Below are positions 37,759 through 46,477 of a DNA stretch of 64,000 bases, one piece after another. Made by a program: the position numbers and the translations under genes. Positions within the stretch are counted from its first letter, which is position 1, and every line of letters begins with the position of its first letter. This DNA comes from Methylobacterium sp. J-070 (GTDB lineage Bacteria > Pseudomonadota > Alphaproteobacteria > Rhizobiales > Beijerinckiaceae), in NCBI RefSeq assembly GCF_022829385.1, contig NZ_JAKSXX010000251.1:1-64000 (forward strand), read 5' to 3'. The notes under the pieces are model-generated. The model had not been told where the DNA came from. It did no database searches and saw only the letters and a program-made list of their open reading frames with translations.

Positions 37759-38221
37759 ACGCATCTCCCGCAGTGATCGAGTCGTCAATCGAGGGCGGGA
37801 CACCCCGTCCCCGTAACAAGCGTGCTGCGGAACGCGGGCCCGCGGCACGCTCGACAGGCCTGGGCAGCGTGGTCGGCCGCCCCTTCGAACTGAAACACCG
37901 CCTCATCGCGCGGCCGGCCCGACGATGACCGGACCACGGACGCAGCCGCGCACGCCGGTCGCCGGGCGACCGACCGAACGACTTCAGCGATTATTTCCCT
38001 GCAGCAATAACCGCATGCGCTATCTACTCCGCGGTATTGACCTTGCGAGAAACCATAGACAGCGGGTCCGTGGAAAGATTGATAAATCTCAAGCTCGACG
38101 AAGTTCCGGACGGCTTCCGTACTCTTTATTCAGAAGGCCAGGCGGCGCATCGCCGACGCATCGGGACCCGCGTGCCCCTCGGGCGCGCGGTCCTGCGATC
38201 GTGTGAGCGCGCGGACACGCT
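37759..38221. other. 463-bp upstream region of the initiating transferase
   Basis: No gene was found. From about 37985 to 38115 the sequence is clearly AT-richer than its surroundings and probably holds the transferase promoter. No firm -35/-10 pair could be assigned. Confidence 0.45.
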
Positions 38222-38953
38222 TCAGAGGTGCGGCTCGACGGTCGGCGCGGAATCGCCCACGAACTTCAGCAGACTGCGATCCCGCTCCGCCTTCCCGCCG
38301 CGATGCACGAGATCGAGGTAGTACTGCGCGTAGGGAAAGAACCGCAGCTGCGGGTCCGGGTATTTCCCCCAGATCAAGTCGGTCTTGCTGTCCGACGTTG
38401 GCAGCCCGTACTTACCAATGAGCGCCTTCCTGAAGATCTGAAGCGACGCCTCGTTGACCGCCCCATCCTGTTCGGTGGAGACTTGATAGATGAGCATCCG
38501 GCCCGGGTGGTCGGGCAGATCCTCCACGAAGTTGACCGTGACCCGACGATCCTGCTCGCGCCAGCTCAGCGAAGCCAGACAGTTGCGCTCCACCACCCGC
38601 GTGTTGACCACGCCGCGCTTGCGGGCCTCGCGCCATTGTTGGTCGTACGCGATCAGGTCGGCGGCGCACTCCTTCATGGAGATGTTGCGCTCGATCGCGT
38701 GGGTGCAATCCATGATCTTCTGCGTGTCCTCCTGGGTCATTCCCAGCTTCAGACCGCCGATATCGAACTGGCTGACGTCGCGCGTCTTCAGGGCTGGCCG
38801 GCTGATCGCCTGACAGGTCGTCTGGTCCGGCTCCGGCCGATCGGGGGGCGCCGGTTCGGAGGGGACTTCGACCCGGTTGGGATCGGACAGGAGAACCGCG
38901 CCCACCACGCCGCCGCCAAGCAGCAGGGCCAGGACACTTACAATCAGACGCAT
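38222..38953 (-). CDS. Hypothetical membrane-anchored or exported protein
   Basis: A 243-residue protein with one N-terminal hydrophobic helix (RLIVSVLALLLGGGVVGAVL), then a Pro/Glu-rich linker and a soluble domain with four or more cysteines (TTCQ, MDCT, KECA, NCLA), which may form disulfides in the periplasm. No family was recognised. The ATG at 38953 was chosen because the TTG upstream is less likely. It sits between the initiating transferase and a response regulator, on the same strand as both. Confidence 0.7.
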   Translation of the reverse strand: MRLIVSVLALLLGGGVVGAVLLSDPNRVEVPSEPAPPDRPEPDQTTCQAISRPALKTRDVSQFDIGGLKLGMTQEDTQKIMDCTHAIERNISMKECAADLIAYDQQWREARKRGVVNTRVVERNCLASLSWREQDRRVTVNFVEDLPDHPGRMLIYQVSTEQDGAVNEASLQIFRKALIGKYGLPTSDSKTDLIWGKYPDPQLRFFPYAQYYLDLVHRGGKAERDRSLLKFVGDSAPTVEPHL

Positions 38954-39258
38954 GGCCCTCAACAGACCTCCGAGGAGCCGCTCACCGGCGAACGCATCGT
39001 TTCGGCACCGAGGCGCTCGTCTCTAGCACGGTAGGAAGCGATGCGGCGATCCCGGGGGATCGCGCAGGCCTCACGCACCGGAACCACAATACGCCCCGGG
39101 CGCGCCCGCGACGATCCCGCGGACCCGGCGGGCTTCTGCGTTCGCGGCCGACGGGGCGGAAAGGGGGTCGGTGGACGTGCGTGCATCGCTTCCCAGGGAG
39201 ATCCGCCGGACCTGATCCCGACCCTGGAGCCGCGCGTCTACGGATCCCTCGACTGCGG
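38954..39258. other. 305-bp spacer
   Basis: Between the response regulator 3' end and the hypothetical protein start, both on the minus strand. Nothing was seen in it apart from ordinary GC-rich sequence. Confidence 0.4.
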
Positions 39259-40074
39259 TCAACACGACGGTGCCTTCTCGACCTGCCGGTAGAAACCCAC
39301 GTCCCGGTCCTGGGCGGGCACCGAGCCCACGCGCACGTTGCCGTAGGAGAGGCGGGACGCGAAGACGTAGCCGGCGCCCCGGACGGACTTGATGAGCTGA
39401 GGGCTCTTCGGGTCGATCTCGATCTTCCGGCGAAGACGCACGATCTGCGCGTCCACGACACGATCGAGACCGTTCCACTCGCGTCCCCGCGTGAGGTCCA
39501 TGAGCTGATTGCGGGTCAGGACCTGCCCCGGATGCTCGACGAAGACTTTCAGCAACTCGTACTCGCCGGAGGTCAGCACCACGTCGTGCCCGTCAGGGGA
39601 CGTGAGCTTGCGGCGGCTCGGACTGAATTGCCAGCCATCGAAGGAGAAGACCGGCTCGCCCGCGCTGCTGACGGGCTGCGCGCTGGGCTGGAGCCGGCGC
39701 AGGATGCTCTTCATGCGGGCGATCAGCTCGCGGACGTGGAACGGCTTCAGCACGTAGTCGTCCGCCCCGACCTCCAGGCCGACGATCCGATCGATCACGT
39801 CGCTGCGGTTCGCCATCATGATGAGCCCGACCTTCCAGGACAGGCTCCTCACTTCGCGGGCGAGCTGTAGCCCGTCGATGTCGGGCAGGACGAGATCGAG
39901 AAGGATGAGGTCGATCCCGTCATGTGCCAGGCTCTGGTGGACGCCGGCCGCACCGCTGACCTCGCGGACACTGAAGCCTTCCATGGAGAGTTGCCGAGCG
40001 AGCGCCAGGCGGCTCTCCTCGTCCGGATCGACGATGAGCACGCGGTGTGCTCCCGGCAACACACTTCGGGACAA
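39259..40074 (-). CDS. OmpR/PhoB-type response regulator (orphan)
   Basis: A two-domain regulator. The receiver has the acidic pair Asp16/Asp18 region (VLIVDPDEE), the phosphoacceptor Asp60 in LILLDLVLPDIDG and Lys110 in YVLKPF. The conserved Thr/Ser between them is Ala (LIMMANRSD), which is unusual for a phospho-switch. The C-terminal winged helix has LTSGEYELLKVFVEHPGQVL and the VRGAGYVF hairpin. No histidine kinase is adjacent. The start is uncertain: the TTG at 40074 has GGGAG upstream and gives a normal receiver N-terminus (271 residues), while ATGs at 40152-40155 would add a Cys-rich 27-residue extension overlapping a promoter-like TTGACA/ACATAT pair. Confidence 0.85.
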   Translation of the reverse strand: MSRSVLPGAHRVLIVDPDEESRLALARQLSMEGFSVREVSGAAGVHQSLAHDGIDLILLDLVLPDIDGLQLAREVRSLSWKVGLIMMANRSDVIDRIVGLEVGADDYVLKPFHVRELIARMKSILRRLQPSAQPVSSAGEPVFSFDGWQFSPSRRKLTSPDGHDVVLTSGEYELLKVFVEHPGQVLTRNQLMDLTRGREWNGLDRVVDAQIVRLRRKIEIDPKSPQLIKSVRGAGYVFASRLSYGNVRVGSVPAQDRDVGFYRQVEKAPSC

Positions 40075-40153
40075 CCATTGTCTCCCAGCGCAGGCGAGAC
40101 ACGTCCCGCCCTGTTCATCGGAATAGCACGTATATCTGTCTGGTAATAGCATC

Positions 40154-40183
40154 ATATGTGCGATTCCGGCTGCAAACTGTCAA
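40154..40183 (-). promoter_or_regulatory. Candidate promoter of the response regulator
   Basis: On the minus strand a perfect TTGACA (40183-40178) is followed after 18 bp by ACATAT (40159-40154). If real, the transcript starts below the upstream ATGs and translation would use the TTG at 40074. The surrounding 40130-40300 is AT-rich. Confidence 0.35.
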
Positions 40184-40297
40184 TCGTTGCGCAGACTGGT
40201 ACAATCGCGAAGGATTCTGTTTCAGTCTCTGAAGTCGCTGGATTGTTTTCATACGTTCCAACGTGTGGACAAGTGCATGCGTCAAGCTTCGTTTTCA

Positions 40298-41845
40298 TCA
40301 TCCGGCCGACAACGCCGGCCGGGTGCGGAGGCGGGCCGCGAGCCGCGACCTGAGCCGGGTCCGCAATGCCGCCATGTCGCCGCCGAGCGCGCGCTCCGGC
40401 GTGCAGAGGAACAGGATCACGCTGGCGAGGGTCAGCGCGGCACCGCCCAGGATCTGAGATGGCCAAAAGCCAAGCGGGCTCGCCGCCAGGGTCAGCGGCA
40501 CGTCCACGCACGCGACCGTGATCGCCCAGACGATCGCCGCGGCGTGCATGCGCAGGATCCGTGAACCCGCCATGCCGAGGCGGCGGGAGACGGCCCGCAG
40601 GGAGACGACGTAGTAGAGCGCGGTCGCCGCCGTCACCGCCCCCGCGACACCGTTGATCCCGAGGCCCGAGGCGCCCAGGGACAGGCCGACGATGGCCGTC
40701 AGGTAGAAGAGCTGACGGCTCGCGACGAGCCAGAGCTCGCCCTTCGCCATCAGGAGCGAGTCGGACACCTTGTAGCTGATCCGCGGCAGCAGCCCCAACG
40801 CGAGGAGTTGCAGAACCGGGATCGATTCCCCCCAGGCCGGCCCGAGGATGATCCGGACGGTCGCCTCGGCGTGGATGACGAGGGCGGTGCTGGCGACCGC
40901 GAAGGCGGGGAGGCTCGCCGCCATCGCGCGCTCGAACGCCTCGGCCTGGCGTGCCGGCTCGCTCTCCATGGCGGCGAAGGTGGGCAGGAGCACCCGGGCG
41001 AGGCTCGACCCGAGCACGTCCTTGGCGAGGTTCACCAGGGTGGCGCCCCGCGAGAACAGGCCGAGCGCGTGGGCGCCGAACAGCGTCCCGACGAGGAAGT
41101 TCGGGCTGCTCAGGGCGGCCCAGTTGATGACCTGCATGGTGGTTCCGGCGTAGCTCGCCGTCGCCAGATCCCGCGCCGCGGCGAGGGGCGGGACCTGGAA
41201 GCGGGGGATCCGGGCGGCGCGCGCCGTCAGCGCGGCCTCCAGGACGCTGGCGGCGAGCAGTCCCACGAGCAGCGCCTGGATCTGGAAGCCGGCCCAGGCC
41301 AGGATCAGGGCCGGCAGGACGTTCCCGAACAGGTTGCTCTGAAGGGCGATGATGGTGTTCTCGCGGAAACGCCCCTCGCGCTGCAGGATCGCCGACAGGA
41401 CCGAGATCCAGGCGCGGAACGGCATCGTCAGCGAGGCGAACAGCACCACCGTCGCGGGAACGATCTCCCGGCCCGCCACCATCTGACCGATCTGAGCGAT
41501 GAGCGTGAGCGCCGCCGCCAGGACCAGGGCGACGAGCGTGGCCAGCACCAGGGCCATGTGGACATGCGCCGTCGAGATCTGCGCCCGCTGCACGAGCGGC
41601 ACCGCCACGCCCCCCTCGACCACCTGCGCGGCGAGGTTGGCGATGACCGCCACGAGGATCATCAGGCCGAAATCGGACGGCGACAGAATGCGCGCCAGGA
41701 CCGCCGTCGAGACCAGGGACAGCATCATCCCGAGGAGCCGCGCGGCCGCGAGCCAGCCGACGCCCCGCAGCACGCCTTTGGACGACACGCCGACATGGGC
41801 GAAGGTTCGCGCGGACGATCGGGCGTGCCCGTCAGGCTCGGCCAT
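40298..41845 (-). CDS. Polysaccharide flippase (Wzx/MATE-like, Polysacc_synt_3 family)
   Basis: A 515-residue polytopic protein with about 12-14 helices. VLRGVGWLAAARLLGMMLSL and VLARILSPSDFGLMILVAVI are typical of oligosaccharide flippases (WzxC/AmsL type). LFGAHALGLFSRGATLVNLA is a conserved central segment. It flips lipid-linked repeat units to the periplasm. GGGAGG lies four bases upstream of its ATG, which is inside the end of the preceding glycosyltransferase gene (14-bp overlap). It is the last of three polysaccharide genes on this strand. Confidence 0.9.
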   Translation of the reverse strand: MAEPDGHARSSARTFAHVGVSSKGVLRGVGWLAAARLLGMMLSLVSTAVLARILSPSDFGLMILVAVIANLAAQVVEGGVAVPLVQRAQISTAHVHMALVLATLVALVLAAALTLIAQIGQMVAGREIVPATVVLFASLTMPFRAWISVLSAILQREGRFRENTIIALQSNLFGNVLPALILAWAGFQIQALLVGLLAASVLEAALTARAARIPRFQVPPLAAARDLATASYAGTTMQVINWAALSSPNFLVGTLFGAHALGLFSRGATLVNLAKDVLGSSLARVLLPTFAAMESEPARQAEAFERAMAASLPAFAVASTALVIHAEATVRIILGPAWGESIPVLQLLALGLLPRISYKVSDSLLMAKGELWLVASRQLFYLTAIVGLSLGASGLGINGVAGAVTAATALYYVVSLRAVSRRLGMAGSRILRMHAAAIVWAITVACVDVPLTLAASPLGFWPSQILGGAALTLASVILFLCTPERALGGDMAALRTRLRSRLAARLRTRPALSAG

Positions 41846-43001
41846 GTTGCCTCCCGAGCAGTTCGGCCGACGCGGGCTCGGCCGGGCTCTGCGCGATGGT
41901 CCGGGTGAGCGTGCCGAAGACGGCTGCGGCCGAGACCGCGCCGTAGGCGTCGGCGATGTGCCCGGCCGCAGCCTGCCCCAGGGTGCGGCGACGATCGGGA
42001 TCGGCCAGGAGGCCGGCGATCAGCCGGGCCACGGCGCTCGGCTCCGCCGGCATCGGCGCGTACAGGGCATCGAGCCCGTCGCGGGCGTATTCGAGCACCC
42101 CGCCGCAGGGGCTGGCGATCACCGGCAGGCCGACCATCATCGCCTCGGCGACGACGATGCAGAATCCCTCCTCGTCGCTCAGATGGACGCAGAGGTCGTG
42201 GTCCCGCGCCGCCTCGTACCATCGGGGCCGGAAGCCCGCGAAGGTCACGGCATCGCCGAGGCCGAGCGATGTGGCGCGCTGGGTCAGTCGCGGGCGGTCC
42301 GGGCCATCGCCGAAGACCGTCAGGGTACAGTCACGGCCGGCCGCGCGCAGGCTCGACATTGCGTCCAGCAGCACGTCCATCCGCTTGCGCGGGATGAGCC
42401 GTCCCGCCGTCACGAGCCTGACGGGCGTGCCCAGCGCGTAGTCGGTTTTGCGCTCGGCGTTCGCATCCGCGACGAACAGCGGCACCACCCGCTCGCGGCG
42501 CCGCCGCCGGTAGTAACGCCGCGTTCCCTCGAGCGTGACCCGGCAATCCGCCCAGACCTCGTCCACCCGCGGCGACAGCAGCCACAGCAGGGCCGCGTAG
42601 ACGGGCGTCAGCCGCCCGGCCTCCAGCTTGGCGATATGCTCGAAGGCGATGCAGCGGACGTGGCGGGCGCCGAGCAGTGCCAGGCGCCCGATGATGTTGG
42701 TCTGCCGCAGGGACAGCACCACCGTCTGCGGCCGGAAGGTGCGAAGCGCGGCCCGCAGGGCGCGGAACCCCCGCCAGAGCGCGGCGAGGGTCAGCTTCGG
42801 CCCGTGCGTGAGCACGGTGACGTTCTCCGCTCCGACCAAGTGCTCGATGGCAGCGCGCAGCTCCGGCGAACCTTCGTGGAGCCCGATCACCCGGACCTCG
42901 CAGCCCTTCAGGAAACCATGCTCCAGCATGGTCCGGAGGCCGATCTCAGCGCCGCCCTTGTTGAACCCGTTGATGACGTACAATACGCGGCACTCGGACA
43001 T
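41832..43001 (-). CDS. Family 4 glycosyltransferase
   Basis: A 389-residue GT-B enzyme. The N-domain starts with VLYVINGFNKGGAE, which binds the acceptor. The C-domain has RLVTAGRLIPRKRMDVLLDA, FGDGPDRPRL and EGFCIVVAEAMMVGLPVIAS, the EX7E retaining motif. It lies between another GT4 gene (63 bp upstream) and the flippase (overlapping by 14 bp), so the three form one operon. The donor sugar is unknown. Confidence 0.92.
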   Translation of the reverse strand: MSECRVLYVINGFNKGGAEIGLRTMLEHGFLKGCEVRVIGLHEGSPELRAAIEHLVGAENVTVLTHGPKLTLAALWRGFRALRAALRTFRPQTVVLSLRQTNIIGRLALLGARHVRCIAFEHIAKLEAGRLTPVYAALLWLLSPRVDEVWADCRVTLEGTRRYYRRRRRERVVPLFVADANAERKTDYALGTPVRLVTAGRLIPRKRMDVLLDAMSSLRAAGRDCTLTVFGDGPDRPRLTQRATSLGLGDAVTFAGFRPRWYEAARDHDLCVHLSDEEGFCIVVAEAMMVGLPVIASPCGGVLEYARDGLDALYAPMPAEPSAVARLIAGLLADPDRRRTLGQAAAGHIADAYGAVSAAAVFGTLTRTIAQSPAEPASAELLGRQHGRA

Positions 43002-43064
43002 CGTCCTAGACCTCGGTTGATCTCGTCGGCGGACGCGAGCGATGGACGATGTCGAGCGCCGCGT

Positions 43065-44273
43065 TCACGACGCGCTCCGGACGTCGAGGCCCCCGGCCGC
43101 CAGCGTCGGGGCGCCCGCCGCGTTGCGCTTGCCCCGCAGCGCGCTCCGATAGATGTCGTTCAGCCGCAGATACATCCGGTCCGCGCCCCATTCGCTGAGA
43201 TCGACGGCCGCCGCGTTGTCGGCCATCCGTTGCCGCGTAGCCTCATCGTCGAGGAGGCCGCGGATCCGCGCGAATAGGTCAATGAAGTCGCCCTGTGGGC
43301 AGAGGTAGCCGTTGTGGCCGTGGTGGAGGACGGCCTCGATGCCGGGCAGGTGGAAGGCGACGATCGGCCGACCGGTGGCGCAGTATTGCACGATCGCCCG
43401 CGGAAGCCCCTCGCGCTCGGAGCAGTAGACGCACAGGTCTGCCGAGGCGATCAGGTCGCTCGTCGCCTCGACGTAGCCCAGGATCTTCACGCGCTGCGCG
43501 AGGCCTCGGCGCTGTACCATCTCCTCCAGCGCGTCGCGCTCGCGCCCTTGCCCAGCTAGCAGGAAGGTGGTGTCGGCGAACCGCGTCGCCTGCGCGGCGA
43601 TCTCGTCGATCAGGCGGGCATGCTGCTTCCGGGCCTCGTAATTCGCCAGATACAGGACTTTGAAGGTCCTGTTGTCGTTTCCGGGGGCAGGTGCCCGGTT
43701 CCGGTCCGCCAACCTCTGGAAGGCGCCGATGTCCATGCCGCTGGCCACCACGTGGTGCACGTCGGCGCCGCCCAGACCGTGGGCCACCGCGATGTCGCGC
43801 ATGCCGGCGCTGACGCTCACGTACTGGTCGGTGGCCCGCACGAGCGCCCGCTCCAGACCGAGGTAGATCGCCCGCTGGGCGGCGCCGACATTGACGAACG
43901 GCAGGATATGGATGCCGTGGATCACCGCGCTGGAGCGCATCCGGATCGCAGCGGCGCGCCCGAGGATGCCGGCCTTGCTGGTGTGCGTGTGGATGATGTC
44001 GGGGCGAATCGCCTGGAGATGCATCCGCAGCGACATCAGGGCGGCGGCGTCGGCGATGGGGTTGATCGGCCGGACGAGGCTGGGGATGCGGATCGTGGTG
44101 ACGCGCGGATGGGCGCGGGCCAGCATCTCCGGCTCGACCTCATTGCCGCAGAGGAGCGTGACGTCGTGGCCGCGCTCCGCGAAGGCGTTGCACGACAGCA
44201 TGGTGTTCTCGTCGGCGCCCCCGCGGATCATGCGCGTTATGATATGGGCGATCTTCAAACCAGGATCCGCCAT
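43065..44273 (-). CDS. Family 4 glycosyltransferase
   Basis: A 402-residue GT-B enzyme with KIAHIITRMIRGGADENTML at the start, IIHTHTSKAGILGR in the acceptor domain, KVLYLANYEARKQHARLIDE, and the EX7E segment SEREGLPRAIVQYCATGRPI. The N-terminal IRGGADENTM resembles Wzy-dependent EPS enzymes acting early on lipid-linked sugars. GGGAG lies six bases before the ATG. First gene of a GT4-GT4-flippase operon. An AT-rich promoter region lies upstream (44290-44420). Confidence 0.92.
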   Translation of the reverse strand: MADPGLKIAHIITRMIRGGADENTMLSCNAFAERGHDVTLLCGNEVEPEMLARAHPRVTTIRIPSLVRPINPIADAAALMSLRMHLQAIRPDIIHTHTSKAGILGRAAAIRMRSSAVIHGIHILPFVNVGAAQRAIYLGLERALVRATDQYVSVSAGMRDIAVAHGLGGADVHHVVASGMDIGAFQRLADRNRAPAPGNDNRTFKVLYLANYEARKQHARLIDEIAAQATRFADTTFLLAGQGRERDALEEMVQRRGLAQRVKILGYVEATSDLIASADLCVYCSEREGLPRAIVQYCATGRPIVAFHLPGIEAVLHHGHNGYLCPQGDFIDLFARIRGLLDDEATRQRMADNAAAVDLSEWGADRMYLRLNDIYRSALRGKRNAAGAPTLAAGGLDVRSAS

Positions 44274-44357
44274 CCGCCGCTCCCACCAGACCGGAACAAG
44301 TTGGCGTTAAGCTAGTCGTCTTGGCTCACTAGGAATTGATTTTAGTCATGCGTTTCA

Positions 44358-44370
44358 GGTTTTTAAAACC
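44358..44370. promoter_or_regulatory. AT-rich palindrome between the GT4 and GMC genes
   Basis: GGTTTTTAAAACC is a palindrome in the AT-rich 44320-44420 spacer, upstream of the GT4-GT4-flippase operon. It also lies after the GMC gene 3' end, so it may help either as a promoter element or as a weak terminator. Confidence 0.3.
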
Positions 44371-44468
44371 GAGTATGCCGGCGCCGTACCAGTAATCTTA
44401 CAAGCTATAGCGAAGGTTGTAGCGTGGGCCCGGGCGATCGTGATTCGCGCGGTGCGTCAGGCTCGGCG

Positions 44469-46076
44469 TCAGGCCACCCGGAGTTCGCGGACGATGTGGT
44501 CGGCGCAGCGGTGCGCCAGCTGCAGGATGGTCAAGGTGGGGTTGGCGCTTCCGGCGCCCGGGAACACCGAGGCGCTGACGAGAAAAAGGTTTTTCACGGC
44601 GTGGCAGCGCAACGTCGCGTCCACCACCGAGCGGGTCGGATCGATTCCCATGCGGGTCGAGCCGGCCGGATGAGAGGCGTCCCGCGCCGCCTCCAAGAAG
44701 CGGTCGCCGGCGGCTTCATCGTCCGCCTCCCACGCGATCGGGCTGGAGCTCGCCAGCCCGGCCTGCGACCAGAACGTCTTGAAATGCCGCAGAGCCGCGA
44801 GAAAGGTCCGCCGATCGGCATCCGTCGGCGCCCAGGTCAGACGAACCAGTGGGACACCGTAGGCGTCGGCGCGGTCGGACAGGGCCACCCGGTGGGCGGC
44901 GCTCGGAGATTGCTCGATCCGCATCTCGGCCGTGATGCCGATTTCCGCCGAGAGGTAGAGTTGCCGGTGGCGCAGGCGCCAGAACAGGAGCCGGTACAGG
45001 GTATCGACGTCCAGGGCCTCGCGCAGGACCTGAAGGTTTCGATGCGGCATATTCCTGCCCTGCAGCCTCCCACCAAGATCGCGCAACGCTCTGTAGATCG
45101 ATCGGTCGGGCATCCCGAGGCGGAAATCGATGTAGGCGCTGGGGATCGCGAGTTGCCGCTGCGCCTGTGCACTCAGCTCGAAATGGAGGTTGCGGCGCGT
45201 CGAGCCGGCCAAGTGGTAGCCGAAGAGCCGATTCGTTGCGCGGATGTCGACCGGATAGACCGTCCCGACCGGGACCTTGAGATGGTCGTTGAAATAGTGG
45301 CCGAGCGCGGTGCATCCCGCGAAGGCGCGCTCGCCCGAGATCCGATTCAGCAGGAGGGTGAGGCGGGTCGTCTCGATGGTGCCGGCCGAGAAGATGAAGT
45401 ACCGGGCGGTGACCCGCAGGCTGGCTCCGCCGGGGGCACGGGCGACGACCTCGCGGACCTGCCCAGTCTCGGCATCCAGCGCGAAATCGTGGGCGGTCGC
45501 GTTGAGGTAGACGGCGGCCCGGGCGCCGGCGAGGACCGAGCGGCGCAGGGCCGTGGCGATGTTCCGGTTTCGGAACGTCGGGAACTTCGCGAAGCGGCAG
45601 CTCACGTCGGCATGCCGCGGATAGATGCCGAATTTCGGCCAGAGACGCGTCAGATCCGTCAACTCGAAGGGGCGGTGATCGAGGTCGAACAGCGTCTCGA
45701 CCGAGGCCGTGTGGGCGTCCAGCTCCTCGGGCCGGATCGGCCAAGCATCGATCGAGGCATATTCGCGCGCGCCGAGGTCATGTGCGGTGAGGGGCAGGAG
45801 CCGGCCTCCCCACAGGGACGAGGCGCCTCCGATCAACCGGACGCGGCTGTCGCGGGCGCCGGCGTAGCGGCCCGCGCAATCCTCGATGTCGTTCAGCGCC
45901 TCCAGGCCTTCGTCGCGGGCGTGCGCGCCGCTCTCGAGGACGCAGATCCGGACTCCGGCCACGGCGCTCAGCCGCTGTGCGGTGGCGAGCCCGGCCATGC
46001 CTCCGCCGACGATGCAGACGTCAACCTCGCGCCGTAAAGTCGCGCTGTTGGCATCTGACAGGTTGAAAACCGTCAC
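44469..46076 (-). CDS. GMC-family FAD oxidoreductase
   Basis: A 535-residue flavoprotein. The FAD Rossmann motif is CIVGGGMAGLATAQ (21-34). RLIGGASSLWGGRLLPL and SAGTIETTRLTLLL are typical of the glucose-methanol-choline family. The C-terminal GMC_oxred_C region has HPAGSTRMG and NLFLVSASVFPGAGSANPTL. A start at 46076 (GTG, with AAGGGGA upstream) is better than the TTG at 46118. It sits inside the polysaccharide cluster, so it may oxidise a sugar or lipid-linked intermediate, which is an inference. It is divergent from a GT4 gene. Confidence 0.85.
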   Translation of the reverse strand: MTVFNLSDANSATLRREVDVCIVGGGMAGLATAQRLSAVAGVRICVLESGAHARDEGLEALNDIEDCAGRYAGARDSRVRLIGGASSLWGGRLLPLTAHDLGAREYASIDAWPIRPEELDAHTASVETLFDLDHRPFELTDLTRLWPKFGIYPRHADVSCRFAKFPTFRNRNIATALRRSVLAGARAAVYLNATAHDFALDAETGQVREVVARAPGGASLRVTARYFIFSAGTIETTRLTLLLNRISGERAFAGCTALGHYFNDHLKVPVGTVYPVDIRATNRLFGYHLAGSTRRNLHFELSAQAQRQLAIPSAYIDFRLGMPDRSIYRALRDLGGRLQGRNMPHRNLQVLREALDVDTLYRLLFWRLRHRQLYLSAEIGITAEMRIEQSPSAAHRVALSDRADAYGVPLVRLTWAPTDADRRTFLAALRHFKTFWSQAGLASSSPIAWEADDEAAGDRFLEAARDASHPAGSTRMGIDPTRSVVDATLRCHAVKNLFLVSASVFPGAGSANPTLTILQLAHRCADHIVRELRVA

Positions 46077-46477
46077 TGCCCCATCCCCTTCAGCGCTACG
46101 TAAGTAGCCACTCAGCAACAGTCATGCCATCCGGGACCTCAAGGTCAGTACAGTTCTCAACGGACCGTTTTTCGACTGTCTAGACGATCGGACATTCATC
46201 GAACGCGTCGCGAAAAGGGCCGCCGATGACGCCGACACAAGATCTGCACCGATGCTCGGATGCACAGAGAATGCATTTTCTGGATCTTTCACGGTCATCC
46301 GATGGTAACAGAATATGCACGCCCGAATCTTCAATCAGGCTGCAATCACAGTCGCAAGAACGGCCCTTGAGCGCCTTGACCTTTGTCAAGCGCCGCACCT
46401 TACGGCTGGTCTACCGTGGCGATGCCGAGCACGGGGACGACCTGCGTGCGCCGTCGCGAACGGGATGAGCTGCTTAA
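46077..46477. other. 401-bp divergent promoter region
   Basis: No convincing gene was found; short frames on both strands (for example 46122-46334) lack protein-like features. The sequence from about 46110 to 46400 is less GC-rich than the genes on both sides and should carry the promoters of the GMC gene and the plus-strand GT4 gene. Confidence 0.45.

Noticed and set aside
46122..46334. Short frames in the GMC/GT4 divergent spacer
   Set aside because: No ribosome binding site, family or protein-like pattern; region is better explained as promoters.
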